Shown: one piece after another, positions 44,847 through 52,800 of the stretch
How the letters are laid out: each line of letters begins with the position of its first letter
Position numbering within the stretch: position 1 is the stretch's first letter
Translations under genes and position numbers: made by a program
The notes under the pieces: generated by a model
Database searches by the model: none
What the model was told of the DNA's origin: nothing
What the model saw: only the letters and a program-made list of their open reading frames with translations
Assembly: GCA_016708925.1 (NCBI GenBank)
Contig: JADJET010000019.1
Coordinates: forward strand, 62,001-126,000
Length of the DNA stretch: 64,000 bases
Source: Gammaproteobacteria bacterium
GTDB lineage: Bacteria > Pseudomonadota > Gammaproteobacteria > Pseudomonadales > Porticoccaceae
Direction: 5' to 3'

Positions 44847-46001
44847 TTAGAAACCAATCTCTACCGGCTCCGCACCCAACAACACCGCACCGGCGGAATG
44901 ATGAAAACCCCGACGCGCATCGATGGCGGCGATGATGGCGTGGATGTTGGACAAACAGCGCTCCAGCGCATGGCCTTGCATGAAGGCTGCCCGCGAGCCC
45001 TTGACGTAGAGCGTGCTGATCATTTCACGGGCGACATCACCGGCGTAAAAACTCGATGCATAGAGTTCAGCCTTGAGCTCGCTGGTGACCGGTTCTCCGG
45101 CACTGACCGCCCGCCAGACAGCCGCATAGGTTTCCACGCAGCCGGCGCGAATCGCGCGCAGCGCGGCGGTGGCATCGGCGATCGCGATCTGGGTTTCGGT
45201 CTGATCCCTGAGCGCACGGCCGGTCACCGAGGATACCTTGGACTTGATTTCATGGGTCGCCGCCTGAATCGAGCCCTGCAGCACACCCACCGCCACCGCC
45301 GCGAAAATCGGCAAGGTCAGTACCATCGGGGAGTGACGAAACAGCGGCCGGTCGATACGCGGCGGGCTGCCGGGAATGGTGGCCAATGCCTCCGGCACGA
45401 ACAGATCCGACACCGTGACCTGGTTGCTGCCGGTGCCGCGCATGGCCGCCGCGTATTGCCAGGTCTGGGCGATGTCGAGCTGCTCGGTGGGCACCAGGAA
45501 CAGGCGCACCTCGGGACGGCCGTTGACCAGCCGCGGCCCGCTTTCGTCCACCACCCGGGCCATCAGCGCACACCAGCGCGCGTCCTCGCAACCGGTGACC
45601 ACCGGCCAGGAACCGCTCAGGCGGAAGCCGCCGGGCGCGGGTTTGGCGGTCGCCAGCGCCACCGCGGAAAAGCCGAAGTTGCGGTCGGGTTCGGCGAACA
45701 GCGCGCGGCGCTCGGTCTCCGGGATCACGGCGGCGGCCATGCAGGCCGGAATCGAGTTGACCATGTACCAGCTCACCGCCGGGTCCGCGGCGGCGATTTC
45801 CGCGGTCGCCAAAAAGGCCTCGGACGGGGCCACTTCGAGGCCACCCGTCTCGCGCGGGGCAAACAGACGGAACAGACCGGCCTTGCCGGCCGCAGCCACC
45901 ACCTCGGGGACGAGCCGGGCGCGCAACTCGCCGGCGCGACGATGTTCGCTGATCAGCGGCTGCAACGCCCGCGCCGCTTCGATAACGGATTGGCTACTCA
46001 T
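44847..46001 (-). CDS. Acyl-CoA dehydrogenase-like flavin monooxygenase (HsaA/HpaB-type)
   Basis: The 384-residue protein has LVPEVVAAAGKAGLFRLFAP and RETGGLEVAPSEAF, then AAADPAVSWYMVNS, a middle domain (FRLSGSWPVVTGCEDARW) and a C-terminal helical domain with HALERCLSNIHAIIAAIDAR. These are features of group D flavin monooxygenases such as HsaA (steroid ring degradation) rather than true acyl-CoA dehydrogenases. The 5' end lies in the 45858-46093 direct repeat, copied in broken form at 54617. The natural upstream partner was probably the amidohydrolase now at 54803. Confidence 0.82.
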   Translation of the reverse strand: MSSQSVIEAARALQPLISEHRRAGELRARLVPEVVAAAGKAGLFRLFAPRETGGLEVAPSEAFLATAEIAAADPAVSWYMVNSIPACMAAAVIPETERRALFAEPDRNFGFSAVALATAKPAPGGFRLSGSWPVVTGCEDARWCALMARVVDESGPRLVNGRPEVRLFLVPTEQLDIAQTWQYAAAMRGTGSNQVTVSDLFVPEALATIPGSPPRIDRPLFRHSPMVLTLPIFAAVAVGVLQGSIQAATHEIKSKVSSVTGRALRDQTETQIAIADATAALRAIRAGCVETYAAVWRAVSAGEPVTSELKAELYASSFYAGDVAREMISTLYVKGSRAAFMQGHALERCLSNIHAIIAAIDARRGFHHSAGAVLLGAEPVEIGF

Positions 46002-46093
46002 GACTTACTCCCGTGGGCATGACTGCGAAAAAGCGGATGGCCGGCGGATGATAGTCCAAACAATTTGCGGGCATTTTCGCCCAGCACCGCGCG
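45858..46093. repeat. Direct repeat, left copy (flanks the amyloid block)
   Basis: This 236-base segment matches 54617-54847 in the same orientation. The first 185 bases differ at about ten positions plus one 5-base gap. It contains the 5' end of the HsaA-like gene and a remnant of an amidohydrolase 3' end (minus-strand residues RAVLGENARKLFGL). The right copy carries the intact amidohydrolase end and a broken 5' end of the flavoprotein. Confidence 0.85.
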
Positions 46094-46111
46094 GTTGTTA
46101 TAGTACCGACC
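46090..46111. promoter_or_regulatory. Second copy of the methyltransferase operator
   Basis: It matches the site at 43495-43516 (opposite strand) at about 17 of 22 positions, including all of TATAGTACCGACC. Its left half coincides with the end of the direct repeat, so the right half-site is better preserved. It stands 30 bases before the relic at 46141. Confidence 0.5.
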
Positions 46112-46140
46112 ACAACATATCGACAATTCACGGGGGGTTC

Positions 46141-46296
46141 ATGACGGCACCAACCCAGGAGGCCATGGCCATGGTCGGCCAGATCATCGGCCATGCCACC
46201 GGCAATGCTGGCGCAAGCTCGACAGTGGGTTTGTTTGCCCTGGAAATCATGGGCATCGCGAGATGGCAATGCCTGCTGTCCGGCAGGTTAAAATAG
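46141..46296 (+). pseudogene. Truncated paralogue of the methyltransferase N-terminus
   Basis: The first 21 residues (TAPTQEAMAMVGQIIGHATG) closely match the start of the methyltransferase at 43465 (TTPNQDAMAFVGQIIGHATG). After about residue 21 the similarity is lost and the frame ends at 51 residues. GGGGGG precedes the ATG at the same spacing as in the full gene. It is a relic at the left edge of the amyloid block, in opposite orientation to the complete gene. Confidence 0.7.
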
Positions 46297-46504
46297 CCGT
46301 TCGTCGGTAATGTTGCTGTCACTTCGACGTGAGATCGAGGAATACGACTAAGGTATACCCGGCGGCATCAAGAGCGTCAGCGTGGATCCCGCCGGATCCG
46401 GAGGCGGGCGACCTGTCTCCGGACGGCAACACAGCGCCGGTTAGGGTGTACCGGTGGCCAGGTGGCGACTCGCCGCCCGCACAACAACCGAAGGACCGTT
46501 CCCA

Positions 46505-47874
46505 ATGGATTTTAGGAATGCTAACCGGGGCGTGGTGATCCTGCAGGGGGATGACCGGGCCCGGGAGACGGCGGTGGCGCTGCGGCAATTATTGCCGGAT
46601 TGGACCTGCGAACTGGTCGACGATTGTTCCCTGTCGGAGACCGGCGGCCGGGATGCCTGCATCGGTATCGCGGTGGCGCCGCAGCAGGTCGACAGCCGGA
46701 CCCCGACTTGGTTGGAGCGGGCCACTCGGGCCCGGGCCAACCTGTTGTGATCGCGGTGCTCGATGAACACCACCATGGCCATCCCGAGTTCATGAAAGCG
46801 GTGGCAGCCACTTGCCACGACTTCTTCACCACCCCGGTCGCCGAGGCCACCGACATCATCCGCTATGTGCTCGCACATGCCGCCGGTTTTGCACGGCTGC
46901 GCGCGCAACTGTTCGAACCCCCCGCGGCAGGCGACGGCATCGGCCCCGATCTGCTCGGCAGCTGTCCGGCCATGAAGCGGCTGGGGACGCTCATCGGCAA
47001 GTTTGCGCGGGCGGAGGCCCCGGTGATGATCCGTGGCGAGAGCGGCACTGGCAAGGAGTTGGTCGCACAGGCCATTCACCGGGCGTCCACGCGCGCCGAC
47101 GGGCCCTTCATTGCGGTGAACTGTGGGGCAATTCCCGAGCAGTTGGTGGAATCGGAGTTGTTCGGCCACGTCAAGGGCGCCTTCACGGGTGCGGTGCAGG
47201 ACCGTCTGGGGCGCGCCGCGCTGGCCGATGGCGGGACCTTGTTTCTGGACGAGATCGGCGATCTCCCCCTGTCCCATCAGGTCAAGATACTGCGCTTCAT
47301 CCAGGAAGGCTCTTTCGAGCGGGTAGGTTCCTCGCGTTCGCTCCGCGTCGACGTGCGCATCATCGCCGCCACCCACGTGGATCTCGCCGCCGCCGTCAAG
47401 GCGCAAACCTTTCGCGAAGACCTGTTCTATCGCATCAACGTGCTCCAGATCAACGTGCCGCCGCTGCGTGAGCGCGGTGACGATATCGAATGGTTGGCCC
47501 GGCATTTCCTGTCCCGCGTCAAACAGCAGACGCCGACCGTCGCCAATGGCTTCAGCGCCGGGGCCCTCCTCGCCCTGCGTCGTTACCGCTGGCCCGGCAA
47601 CGTGCGCGAACTGATCAACCGCGTCAGCAAGGCCGCGGTCATGGCCGAGGGGGCACTGATCACCCCGGCGGAGCTGGATCTGTCCGATCCTCCGGGGGAT
47701 CGCGACGCTTCCGTCATCAATCTGCAGGAGGCCCGCGAGCGCGCCGAGTGCACGGCCGTCGAGCAGGCCTTGCGAGACAGCAATTTCAACCTTTCCCAAG
47801 CCGCGAGCCAGCTCGGGGTCTCGCGCATGACCGTCTACCGGCTGCTGGAGAAACACGGTATCCGGATACCCTGA
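46505..47874 (+). CDS. Sigma-54-dependent activator, VpsR/FleQ-like (frameshift near 46738)
   Basis: The N-terminal domain (MDFRNANRGVVILQGDDRAR to about residue 80) resembles a VpsR-type degenerate receiver. It breaks near 46738; adding one base joins it to VVIAVLDEHHHGHPEFMKAV and gives about 456 residues. The AAA+ domain is complete: Walker A GESGTGKE, the sigma-54-contact loop GAFTGA, Walker B GGTLFLDEIGD and the arginine finger region RFREDLFYR-like (FREDLFYRINVL). The C-terminus has a Fis-type helix-turn-helix (NLSQAASQLGVSRMTVYRLL). The intact GAFTGA and the -24/-12 promoter downstream indicate a local activator of the amyloid genes. Confidence 0.9.
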
Positions 47875-48241
47875 AATCGGCAGCGGGCCGTTGCCGGCCT
47901 CGCGGCTGGCCGCGGATTTTCCCTGCACGCTCATTCCTCCGGGTTCGCGGCGGGCCAGGCGCGCCCCGTCCCGCTCGCCCACGTCGCCGTTGTAGGACAT
48001 TTCCTACCGAAAGTTCAGAATAACTCCCGACTTTACCCGCAGAGGTGCCAAGCCTCTGGCGATCCCGTTGTAACAAACTTGAGGTACTTTAGCTTTTCAA
48101 TATAACGCTTTGTTTGTGCTGGGGTTGTTCGAATGCATCTGGTGAACCCCGTCACCTTGGTGTGACATCGCGCTGTGAATTACCCCTGCGAAATCCCCCA
48201 AATAAAACAAAAAATTCTTTACTTTCAGTGAGTTGACATCA
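47875..48241. other. Upstream control region of the amyloid operon
   Basis: About 370 bases lie between the activator gene and the sigma-54 promoter. The second half (48060-48240) is markedly AT-rich for this chromosome, as is common where IHF bends DNA between enhancer and promoter; I found no strong IHF consensus. One clear inverted repeat (47992-48007) is listed separately. No protein-coding sequence is evident. Confidence 0.5.
47992..48007. promoter_or_regulatory. Candidate activator-binding inverted repeat
   Basis: The site GTAGGA-CATT-TCCTAC is a perfect 6-base inverted repeat with a 4-base centre. It is about 240 bases upstream of the -24/-12 promoter, a usual distance for a sigma-54 enhancer. 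Its link to the adjacent activator is inference from position. Confidence 0.4.
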
Positions 48242-48257
48242 TGGCCCGATAGTTGCT
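48242..48257 (+). promoter_or_regulatory. Sigma-54 (-24/-12) promoter
   Basis: The sequence TGGCCCGATAGTTGCT matches the RpoN consensus TGGCAC-N5-TTGCW with invariant GG (48243-48244) and GC (48255-48256) at the required spacing. Transcription would start near 48268, giving an untranslated leader of about 80 bases before the first amyloid gene. Confidence 0.85.
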
Positions 48258-48350
48258 TACAGTCTGGTGCCCGACCCCCGGGCGTGGCGTGGCCGAAGCA
48301 ACGGATTCGCACGCAGCGCGACGGGTGACGGGGAACCAGAGGGGAGCGTT

Positions 48351-49139
48351 ATGTCGTCAAACCGGGAAGACCCGATCTACCGGCGCCGGAGAAAAGAGAC
48401 TGTCGTCGCTCCGGCGGTGGGTGCGGGTGCAGCAGCTTTGGGCAGGGATGCGGAACCACGCAGTGGACGATATCCGTCTGATAGCCCCCTGCGAGCGACT
48501 GCGACTTCGCCGCGCCGGTTGCTGATCGCGGCCTGTGCCGCGTTGCTGGCGCCAATGCTGTCAACGCATGCCCAGCCCGCGCATTCCGAATCCAGTGCCG
48601 CAACCGTCGTCCATAGCAGCAGCACCATCGGCCCCGCGCTGCAGCGCTCCACCGGCGTGGTGACGGTCAATCAGACTGCCGGCGACGGCAATGTCCAGCA
48701 GAATTCCGCCGCGCTCGCCGCGAGCGAGGGCCACAGCGTGGCTGCGGTGGATGCGCAGCAGACGCTGCAGCAAGTCGTTCCCACCCTGAACCAGTTGCTC
48801 AACGCGGATATTTCCTCGGGCGCCTTCGACGACGCGCTGGGAGTTTATCTGGTCAATCAGTCCGCGGGCGGCGGCAACAGCCAATTCAATGGAGCCGCGA
48901 TCGCCGTTGGCGGCGTATCGGCACTCGCCATCGTCCAGATGGACGATGCACGGTTGCGGGAGCAGAGCGTCGGCAGTGCCGCGCCCGCGCTCCCCGAGGA
49001 AGGTGGCGCACAGGTTTCGGCCAGCGCCAACCTGGCTCCGGATGCCTTTGCGGGCGCCCGGGGTCTGTTTCTGGTGAACCAGGCCGCTGGCAACAACAAC
49101 GCCACGGCCAACACCTTCACCTTGTCGGCGCCGCCCTAG
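48351..49139 (+). CDS. Secreted amyloid-repeat protein (FapB-like minor component)
   Basis: The 262-residue protein has three repeats: residues 101-122 (VVTVNQTAGDGNVQQNSAAL), 163-186 (GVYLVNQSAGGGNSQFNGAA) and 237-259 (GLFLVNQAAGNNNATANTFT). Each fits hydrophobic-VNQxAGxxNxQxN, the Asn/Gln ladder of Fap- and curli-like amyloids. A signal peptide (LLIAACAALLAPMLSTHA, residues 57-74) is preceded by an unusual 55-residue basic N-terminus (RRRRK). The ATG at 48351 has a strong AGAGGGGAG. It is the first gene after the sigma-54 promoter. By order and size it may be the nucleator; that role is inference. Confidence 0.75.
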   Translation: MSSNREDPIYRRRRKETVVAPAVGAGAAALGRDAEPRSGRYPSDSPLRATATSPRRLLIAACAALLAPMLSTHAQPAHSESSAATVVHSSSTIGPALQRSTGVVTVNQTAGDGNVQQNSAALAASEGHSVAAVDAQQTLQQVVPTLNQLLNADISSGAFDDALGVYLVNQSAGGGNSQFNGAAIAVGGVSALAIVQMDDARLREQSVGSAAPALPEEGGAQVSASANLAPDAFAGARGLFLVNQAAGNNNATANTFTLSAPP

Positions 49140-49192
49140 CGGACGGGGCAGGCAAGGTTATCCCCTGACATGTCAGCATCAAGGAGCACGAC

Positions 49193-50902
49193 ATGAGTAC
49201 CTTTAAGAACATGAGTAACTTCAAAAGGCTGCCACTTGCGGTAGCAGTGGCCATGGCCATGGGCGCGAGCTTCAGCCATGCGCAAGAAGGAAAGCCCTAT
49301 GGCAAGCGCAGCGATATCGACATCAACAAGACCGTCGACGTCGACTACAACCTGAGCTACTACGGTCAGATCTACACCCTGGGTCTGGTGCTGGTGGACT
49401 CCAGCGCAGCCGCGTTTTCCGAGGTCAATCAAAAGACCCACGACAACACGCTGAGCAAGCTCGAGATCGACTCGGAAACCGGCGCCGTACTGTCCACTCC
49501 GGGCAGCCTGAACGACGACAACAACGCAACCCTGGCTGGTAATGTGTTGTCCGACGCCACCGGGAACGCGGGCGTCAACGTCGCAGCCGGCAGCAACAAC
49601 GTGCAGCAGAACTCGGTGGCCATTGCCGAAGGCGACTCGCTGAACAGCCGGCAGAACATCGATATCGACTTCAGCACCACTGACGACCAGGTCAATAACG
49701 ATTCCGGCTCCTGGAGCCTGGACACGCACACAGCGGCAAGCGCCAGTGCTTCCCACAGCAAGACCGAAACCGATACCCTCACCAGTTCCAGCGAAGCCCA
49801 TCTGGACGTCGATCTCGATGTGGATAACGCGATTACAGTAACAACCCCGGATGGAGACTATTCGGTCAGCAGTGTCGTCGGTGGTGCGGCCGTGGGTGAA
49901 TTCGACGCCGACATCGGCGGCGACGTGATGAGCTCCATGGGTGGCGAGCAGGGTGATCTGAACGCGCTTTCCGCCGAAGGCAGTTTTGTTGCCGGCGGCC
50001 TGCTCGGCATCGAAGATGGCACCATCGACTACGGCGTCGCAGGGCGCGATACGCAGTCGTGGAACGGCAGCGAGTCGTCCTCGAAAAGCAAGCACGCTGA
50101 ATCTTCCGCCGACTACAGCGAAGAAGGAACTTGGAACTACGTGGACGAGCAACACTATGCGTTCAGCGCGAGTTTCGACATCAATCTGTTGTTCGGTGGT
50201 GCGGCAGAGGCTGAGACCTTCTCCAACCAGTCCTCCTACAGCAACGAGAACCCCTCTTCTGGCACCAACGATGCCTTTCTTGGTGACAGCGTGGGCTCGG
50301 GCTTCTCCGGCAACATCGGCGTCAACGTGGTGGCGGGCAACAACAACGCCCAGGCCAACCAGCTGGCGCTGGCCGAGAACTCCGGCGTGATGGCGCTGGC
50401 GACCGCCTCGTCGAACCAGTCCGTACACGACAACCTCTCGGTAGGTCAGGGTTCGACCGACGATGCCAAAATGGAGGTCACCCTGAGCGGTTCGGTAACC
50501 GGTACCTACGACGGCATCTCAGACCAGCGCGGCGACGTCTACCTGGATACCTGGGAAGACCAACTCCACCCGGGTGGCTCAAACACCGGCCACGTCGATG
50601 TCGACGACGAGGTACAGGGTGCTCAGGACGACCTGAAAGACGGTGGCGCTTTCGTGTTTACCGAGTTCGGAACCATTGATCTGGGTGAAATCAAGCTGAC
50701 CGGCATGCTCCCGGTGGTGAACGTGGTGCCCAACGCCGTGGTGAACAACGCCACCTTGACGGGTGACGCCTTCAGCGAAGCGGGCGGCAACATCGCCATC
50801 AACGTGGCGGCCGGCAACGGCAACCTCCAGGGCAACGCCCTGGCGATTGCCAGCATCGGCACGCCGATGGTGGCGCCTCCCGGAGGCGGCGGCGGCGAAT
50901 AA
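49193..50902 (+). CDS. Large secreted amyloid-repeat protein (FapC-like major fibre subunit)
   Basis: The 569-residue protein has a signal peptide (to SHA, residue 30) and no cysteine. Three amyloid repeats lie at about 112-146, 360-395 and 520-554; each reads like L-x-G ... S-x-x-x-GNxGVNVAAGxNNxQxN followed by SVAIAE or a variant. They are separated by long acidic Ser/Thr/Asp-rich linkers of roughly 215 and 125 residues. Fap fibre proteins have the same three-repeat, two-linker plan but are usually shorter. The C-terminus is a Gly-rich tail. AAGGAG precedes the ATG. It lies 53 bases after the first amyloid gene and before strong hairpins. Confidence 0.8.
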   Translation: MSTFKNMSNFKRLPLAVAVAMAMGASFSHAQEGKPYGKRSDIDINKTVDVDYNLSYYGQIYTLGLVLVDSSAAAFSEVNQKTHDNTLSKLEIDSETGAVLSTPGSLNDDNNATLAGNVLSDATGNAGVNVAAGSNNVQQNSVAIAEGDSLNSRQNIDIDFSTTDDQVNNDSGSWSLDTHTAASASASHSKTETDTLTSSSEAHLDVDLDVDNAITVTTPDGDYSVSSVVGGAAVGEFDADIGGDVMSSMGGEQGDLNALSAEGSFVAGGLLGIEDGTIDYGVAGRDTQSWNGSESSSKSKHAESSADYSEEGTWNYVDEQHYAFSASFDINLLFGGAAEAETFSNQSSYSNENPSSGTNDAFLGDSVGSGFSGNIGVNVVAGNNNAQANQLALAENSGVMALATASSNQSVHDNLSVGQGSTDDAKMEVTLSGSVTGTYDGISDQRGDVYLDTWEDQLHPGGSNTGHVDVDDEVQGAQDDLKDGGAFVFTEFGTIDLGEIKLTGMLPVVNVVPNAVVNNATLTGDAFSEAGGNIAINVAAGNGNLQGNALAIASIGTPMVAPPGGGGGE

Positions 50903-50955
50903 TCGTCCGTCGCTGCGGACCGTCCGACAGGCGTCTTGCCTGAAGGATCGATCCT

Positions 50956-51007
50956 GGTGCCGGGGGCGGGTTTCCGCCCCCGGCACCACCTCCGCGACTA
51001 CGGAGGT
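50956..51007 (+). promoter_or_regulatory. Two strong intercistronic hairpins
   Basis: A 14-base perfect GC stem (50956-50969 with 50974-50987, loop GTTT) is followed directly by a 7-base stem ACCTCCG / CGGAGGT (50988-50994 with 51001-51007). No U-run follows, so this is probably not a plain terminator. It stands 54 bases after the fibre gene and may protect its mRNA 3' end or reduce read-through to the protease gene. Confidence 0.7.
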
Positions 51008-51118
51008 GGTGCCGGGATGTGGAGGCAAAAGCAAGCCTTGGCCCCGAGTTGGTTTGAAGCTTTCACGTCATACTTTCACGCTTTAACGTCACACTTTCTT
51101 TCACGTCATAGAAAAGCC

Positions 51119-51883
51119 ATGAACCCCAGAGTCCCAGTTTCAGCCGATCGCTCTGCGCTCCCCATCCCCCGGGGAAGAACCGGATGGGCGATATCCGTGC
51201 TGGGCGGCTGTGCGCTGTGGTTGGCCGCGGCCCTGCCCGCGGGTGCCCAGGACGGCACGATGCACCACTTCTACGGGCTGGGCGAGACGCCACAGTTCAG
51301 CAAGCGAGTGACCAGTCTGCGTGAGCGCCGCTATCAGGACATCGTGCAGCAGCGCTTTGATTTCAGCTGCGGCGCGGCAGCTACCGCCACCATTCTGCGC
51401 TACGCCTACGGCCTTGATGTAAACGAGGTGGATGTGATTCTGGGCCTCGCCCAGGTCGCGGACGAAGCGTTGGCCAAAGAGAAGGGATATTCCCTGCTCG
51501 ACATCCGGCATTACGTCGAATCCCTCGGCCTGCGTGGCCGGGGTTACGAATTGCCCCCGGAGATGCTCGCCAAGCTGCGTATCCCCACCATCGCGCTGCT
51601 CGACCTGCGCGGCTACAAGCATTTCGTGGTAATCCGCAAGATCACCGGGGACAGCGTCTACGTCGGCGACCCGGCGCTGGGCAACCGCATCATGCCCATG
51701 GAGGACTTCATGGCGAGTTGGAACGGATCCGTCTTCGCGATCCTGGGCCCGGGTTTCGACCGCGACACCGTGCTGGGCCGGCCGGCCCCACCGTTGACGG
51801 CGCGCAAGTTTCTGTACGACCACACTCCGGTAACCGACAGCGAACTGCTGGATTTCGGTTTTACCCATGCCGATCTGTTCTGA
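51119..51883 (+). CDS. C39-family cysteine protease, exported (FapD-like)
   Basis: The 254-residue protein has a signal peptide (AISVLGGCALWLAAALPAGA, to about residue 43). A papain-like C39 domain follows with C84 (QQRFDFSCGAAATATI), H168 (YKHFVVIRK) and D184 (YVGDPALGN). In the Fap system the C39 protease FapD is needed for fibre export, probably by processing. The ATG at 51119 is chosen over a frame open far upstream because the signal peptide begins shortly after it. The catalytic triad is complete. Confidence 0.88.
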   Translation: MNPRVPVSADRSALPIPRGRTGWAISVLGGCALWLAAALPAGAQDGTMHHFYGLGETPQFSKRVTSLRERRYQDIVQQRFDFSCGAAATATILRYAYGLDVNEVDVILGLAQVADEALAKEKGYSLLDIRHYVESLGLRGRGYELPPEMLAKLRIPTIALLDLRGYKHFVVIRKITGDSVYVGDPALGNRIMPMEDFMASWNGSVFAILGPGFDRDTVLGRPAPPLTARKFLYDHTPVTDSELLDFGFTHADLF

Positions 51884-51934
51884 CACCAGCGGCACGCCGC
51901 TGCTTTTACGGAACGAAAGATGGAGGATAGGAAA

Positions 51935-52690
51935 ATGCGATCCAGAATTACAGCAACCCCTATGAGATTGCGCAAACCCTTGGCCGCCGCGGTTGCCGCG
52001 GTAATCCTGGCCCAGGTGCCGCTCGCCGATGCCGCAATCTTCAAGGAACTGTCCAAGGAAGCGCTCGCCGAGATGCGCGGCAAGTTCGTGGTGGGTCCGC
52101 ACATACAGTATTTCGGCATGTCGGTAACCACCACCTGGGAGCGCGCGGTTGCCGACGGCGGCCATCGGGTCAGCATGAACCTGCAGGTCGACAACTCCGG
52201 GCCGGCAACCCGGGTGGCCTACCAGGTGGGCGGAACCCTTGGCGACCCGGTGGCCAATGAGCCCGCACCGGCGCCCAACGCGGCGCTTTCGCAGATCGAT
52301 GGCGCTGTGCAGGCCATCCAGGTCGAGGGCTCCGACAATGTGGTGCGAAACAACGTCGGCTATGCGGTGATCCCCACGGACGCCGCGCCGGTGCTCGCGG
52401 ACGCGCAGCTGGCGCCCGTGGATCAGACGTTTCAAAACGGCGACATAGTGACCCATTTCACCACTACGGGGGGCGTCGGCTTCACCATTACCTCGCAAGG
52501 CAATCAGGTCACTCAGCATCTGGGCATGAATCCGGTGACCAACCACAGCCAGTTGCTGCAGACGGTGCAGTTGAAGGGCGATGGCCACCGCGTGGTCAAC
52601 GACCTGATGCTGCAGGTCGCGTTTGAGAACGCACTGTCGCAGCCGGATGGACTGCGCTTTCGTGCCGACCGCGTCATGAATTTGCTTTAA
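51935..52690 (+). CDS. Exported FapE-like protein
   Basis: The 251-residue protein has a signal peptide (AAAVAAVILAQVPLADA, to about residue 33). The mature part opens ELSKEALAEMRGKFVVGPHI, a segment I associate, without certainty, with accessory proteins of Fap-like loci. It contains QVEGSDNVVRNNVGYAVI and ITSQGNQVTQHLGMNPVTN, faint echoes of the N/Q pattern of the fibre repeats. The ATG at 51935 is preceded by GGAGGATAGGAAA. No enzyme motif is present. It could be a minor fibre or assembly protein. Confidence 0.6.
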   Translation: MRSRITATPMRLRKPLAAAVAAVILAQVPLADAAIFKELSKEALAEMRGKFVVGPHIQYFGMSVTTTWERAVADGGHRVSMNLQVDNSGPATRVAYQVGGTLGDPVANEPAPAPNAALSQIDGAVQAIQVEGSDNVVRNNVGYAVIPTDAAPVLADAQLAPVDQTFQNGDIVTHFTTTGGVGFTITSQGNQVTQHLGMNPVTNHSQLLQTVQLKGDGHRVVNDLMLQVAFENALSQPDGLRFRADRVMNLL

Positions 52691-52713
52691 GATCGCGACC
52701 TGGAGCTTGGTCG

Positions 52714-52751
52714 TGCCCGCCTTGCCGGCAGCAATGCCGGCAAGGCGGGCA
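52714..52751 (+). promoter_or_regulatory. Perfect 17-base hairpin with GCAA tetraloop
   Basis: TGCCCGCCTTGCCGGCA (52714-52730) pairs perfectly with 52735-52751 around a GCAA loop of the stable GNRA type. It follows the FapE-like stop by 23 bases. A U-run is absent (TTCCCTC follows), so partial termination or mRNA stabilisation is likelier than full termination. Confidence 0.75.
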
Positions 52752-52760
52752 TTCCCTCGA

Positions 52761-52793
52761 CATCAATAGGATCAAATAGGATCAAATAGGATC
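52761..52793. repeat. 10-base tandem repeat at the porin ribosome-binding site
   Basis: A 10-base unit close to ATCAAATAGG is repeated three times in a row. Each copy carries an AGG/AGGA core, and the last lies about 9 bases before the ATG at 52801. Copy-number change would alter the number of possible ribosome-binding sites. Confidence 0.6.
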
Positions 52794-52800
52794 AGGGGTT

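Noticed and set aside
48268..48350. Possible cyclic di-GMP riboswitch in the amyloid leader
   Set aside because: The 80-base leader is too short for GEMM-I and lacks its conserved loop sequences.
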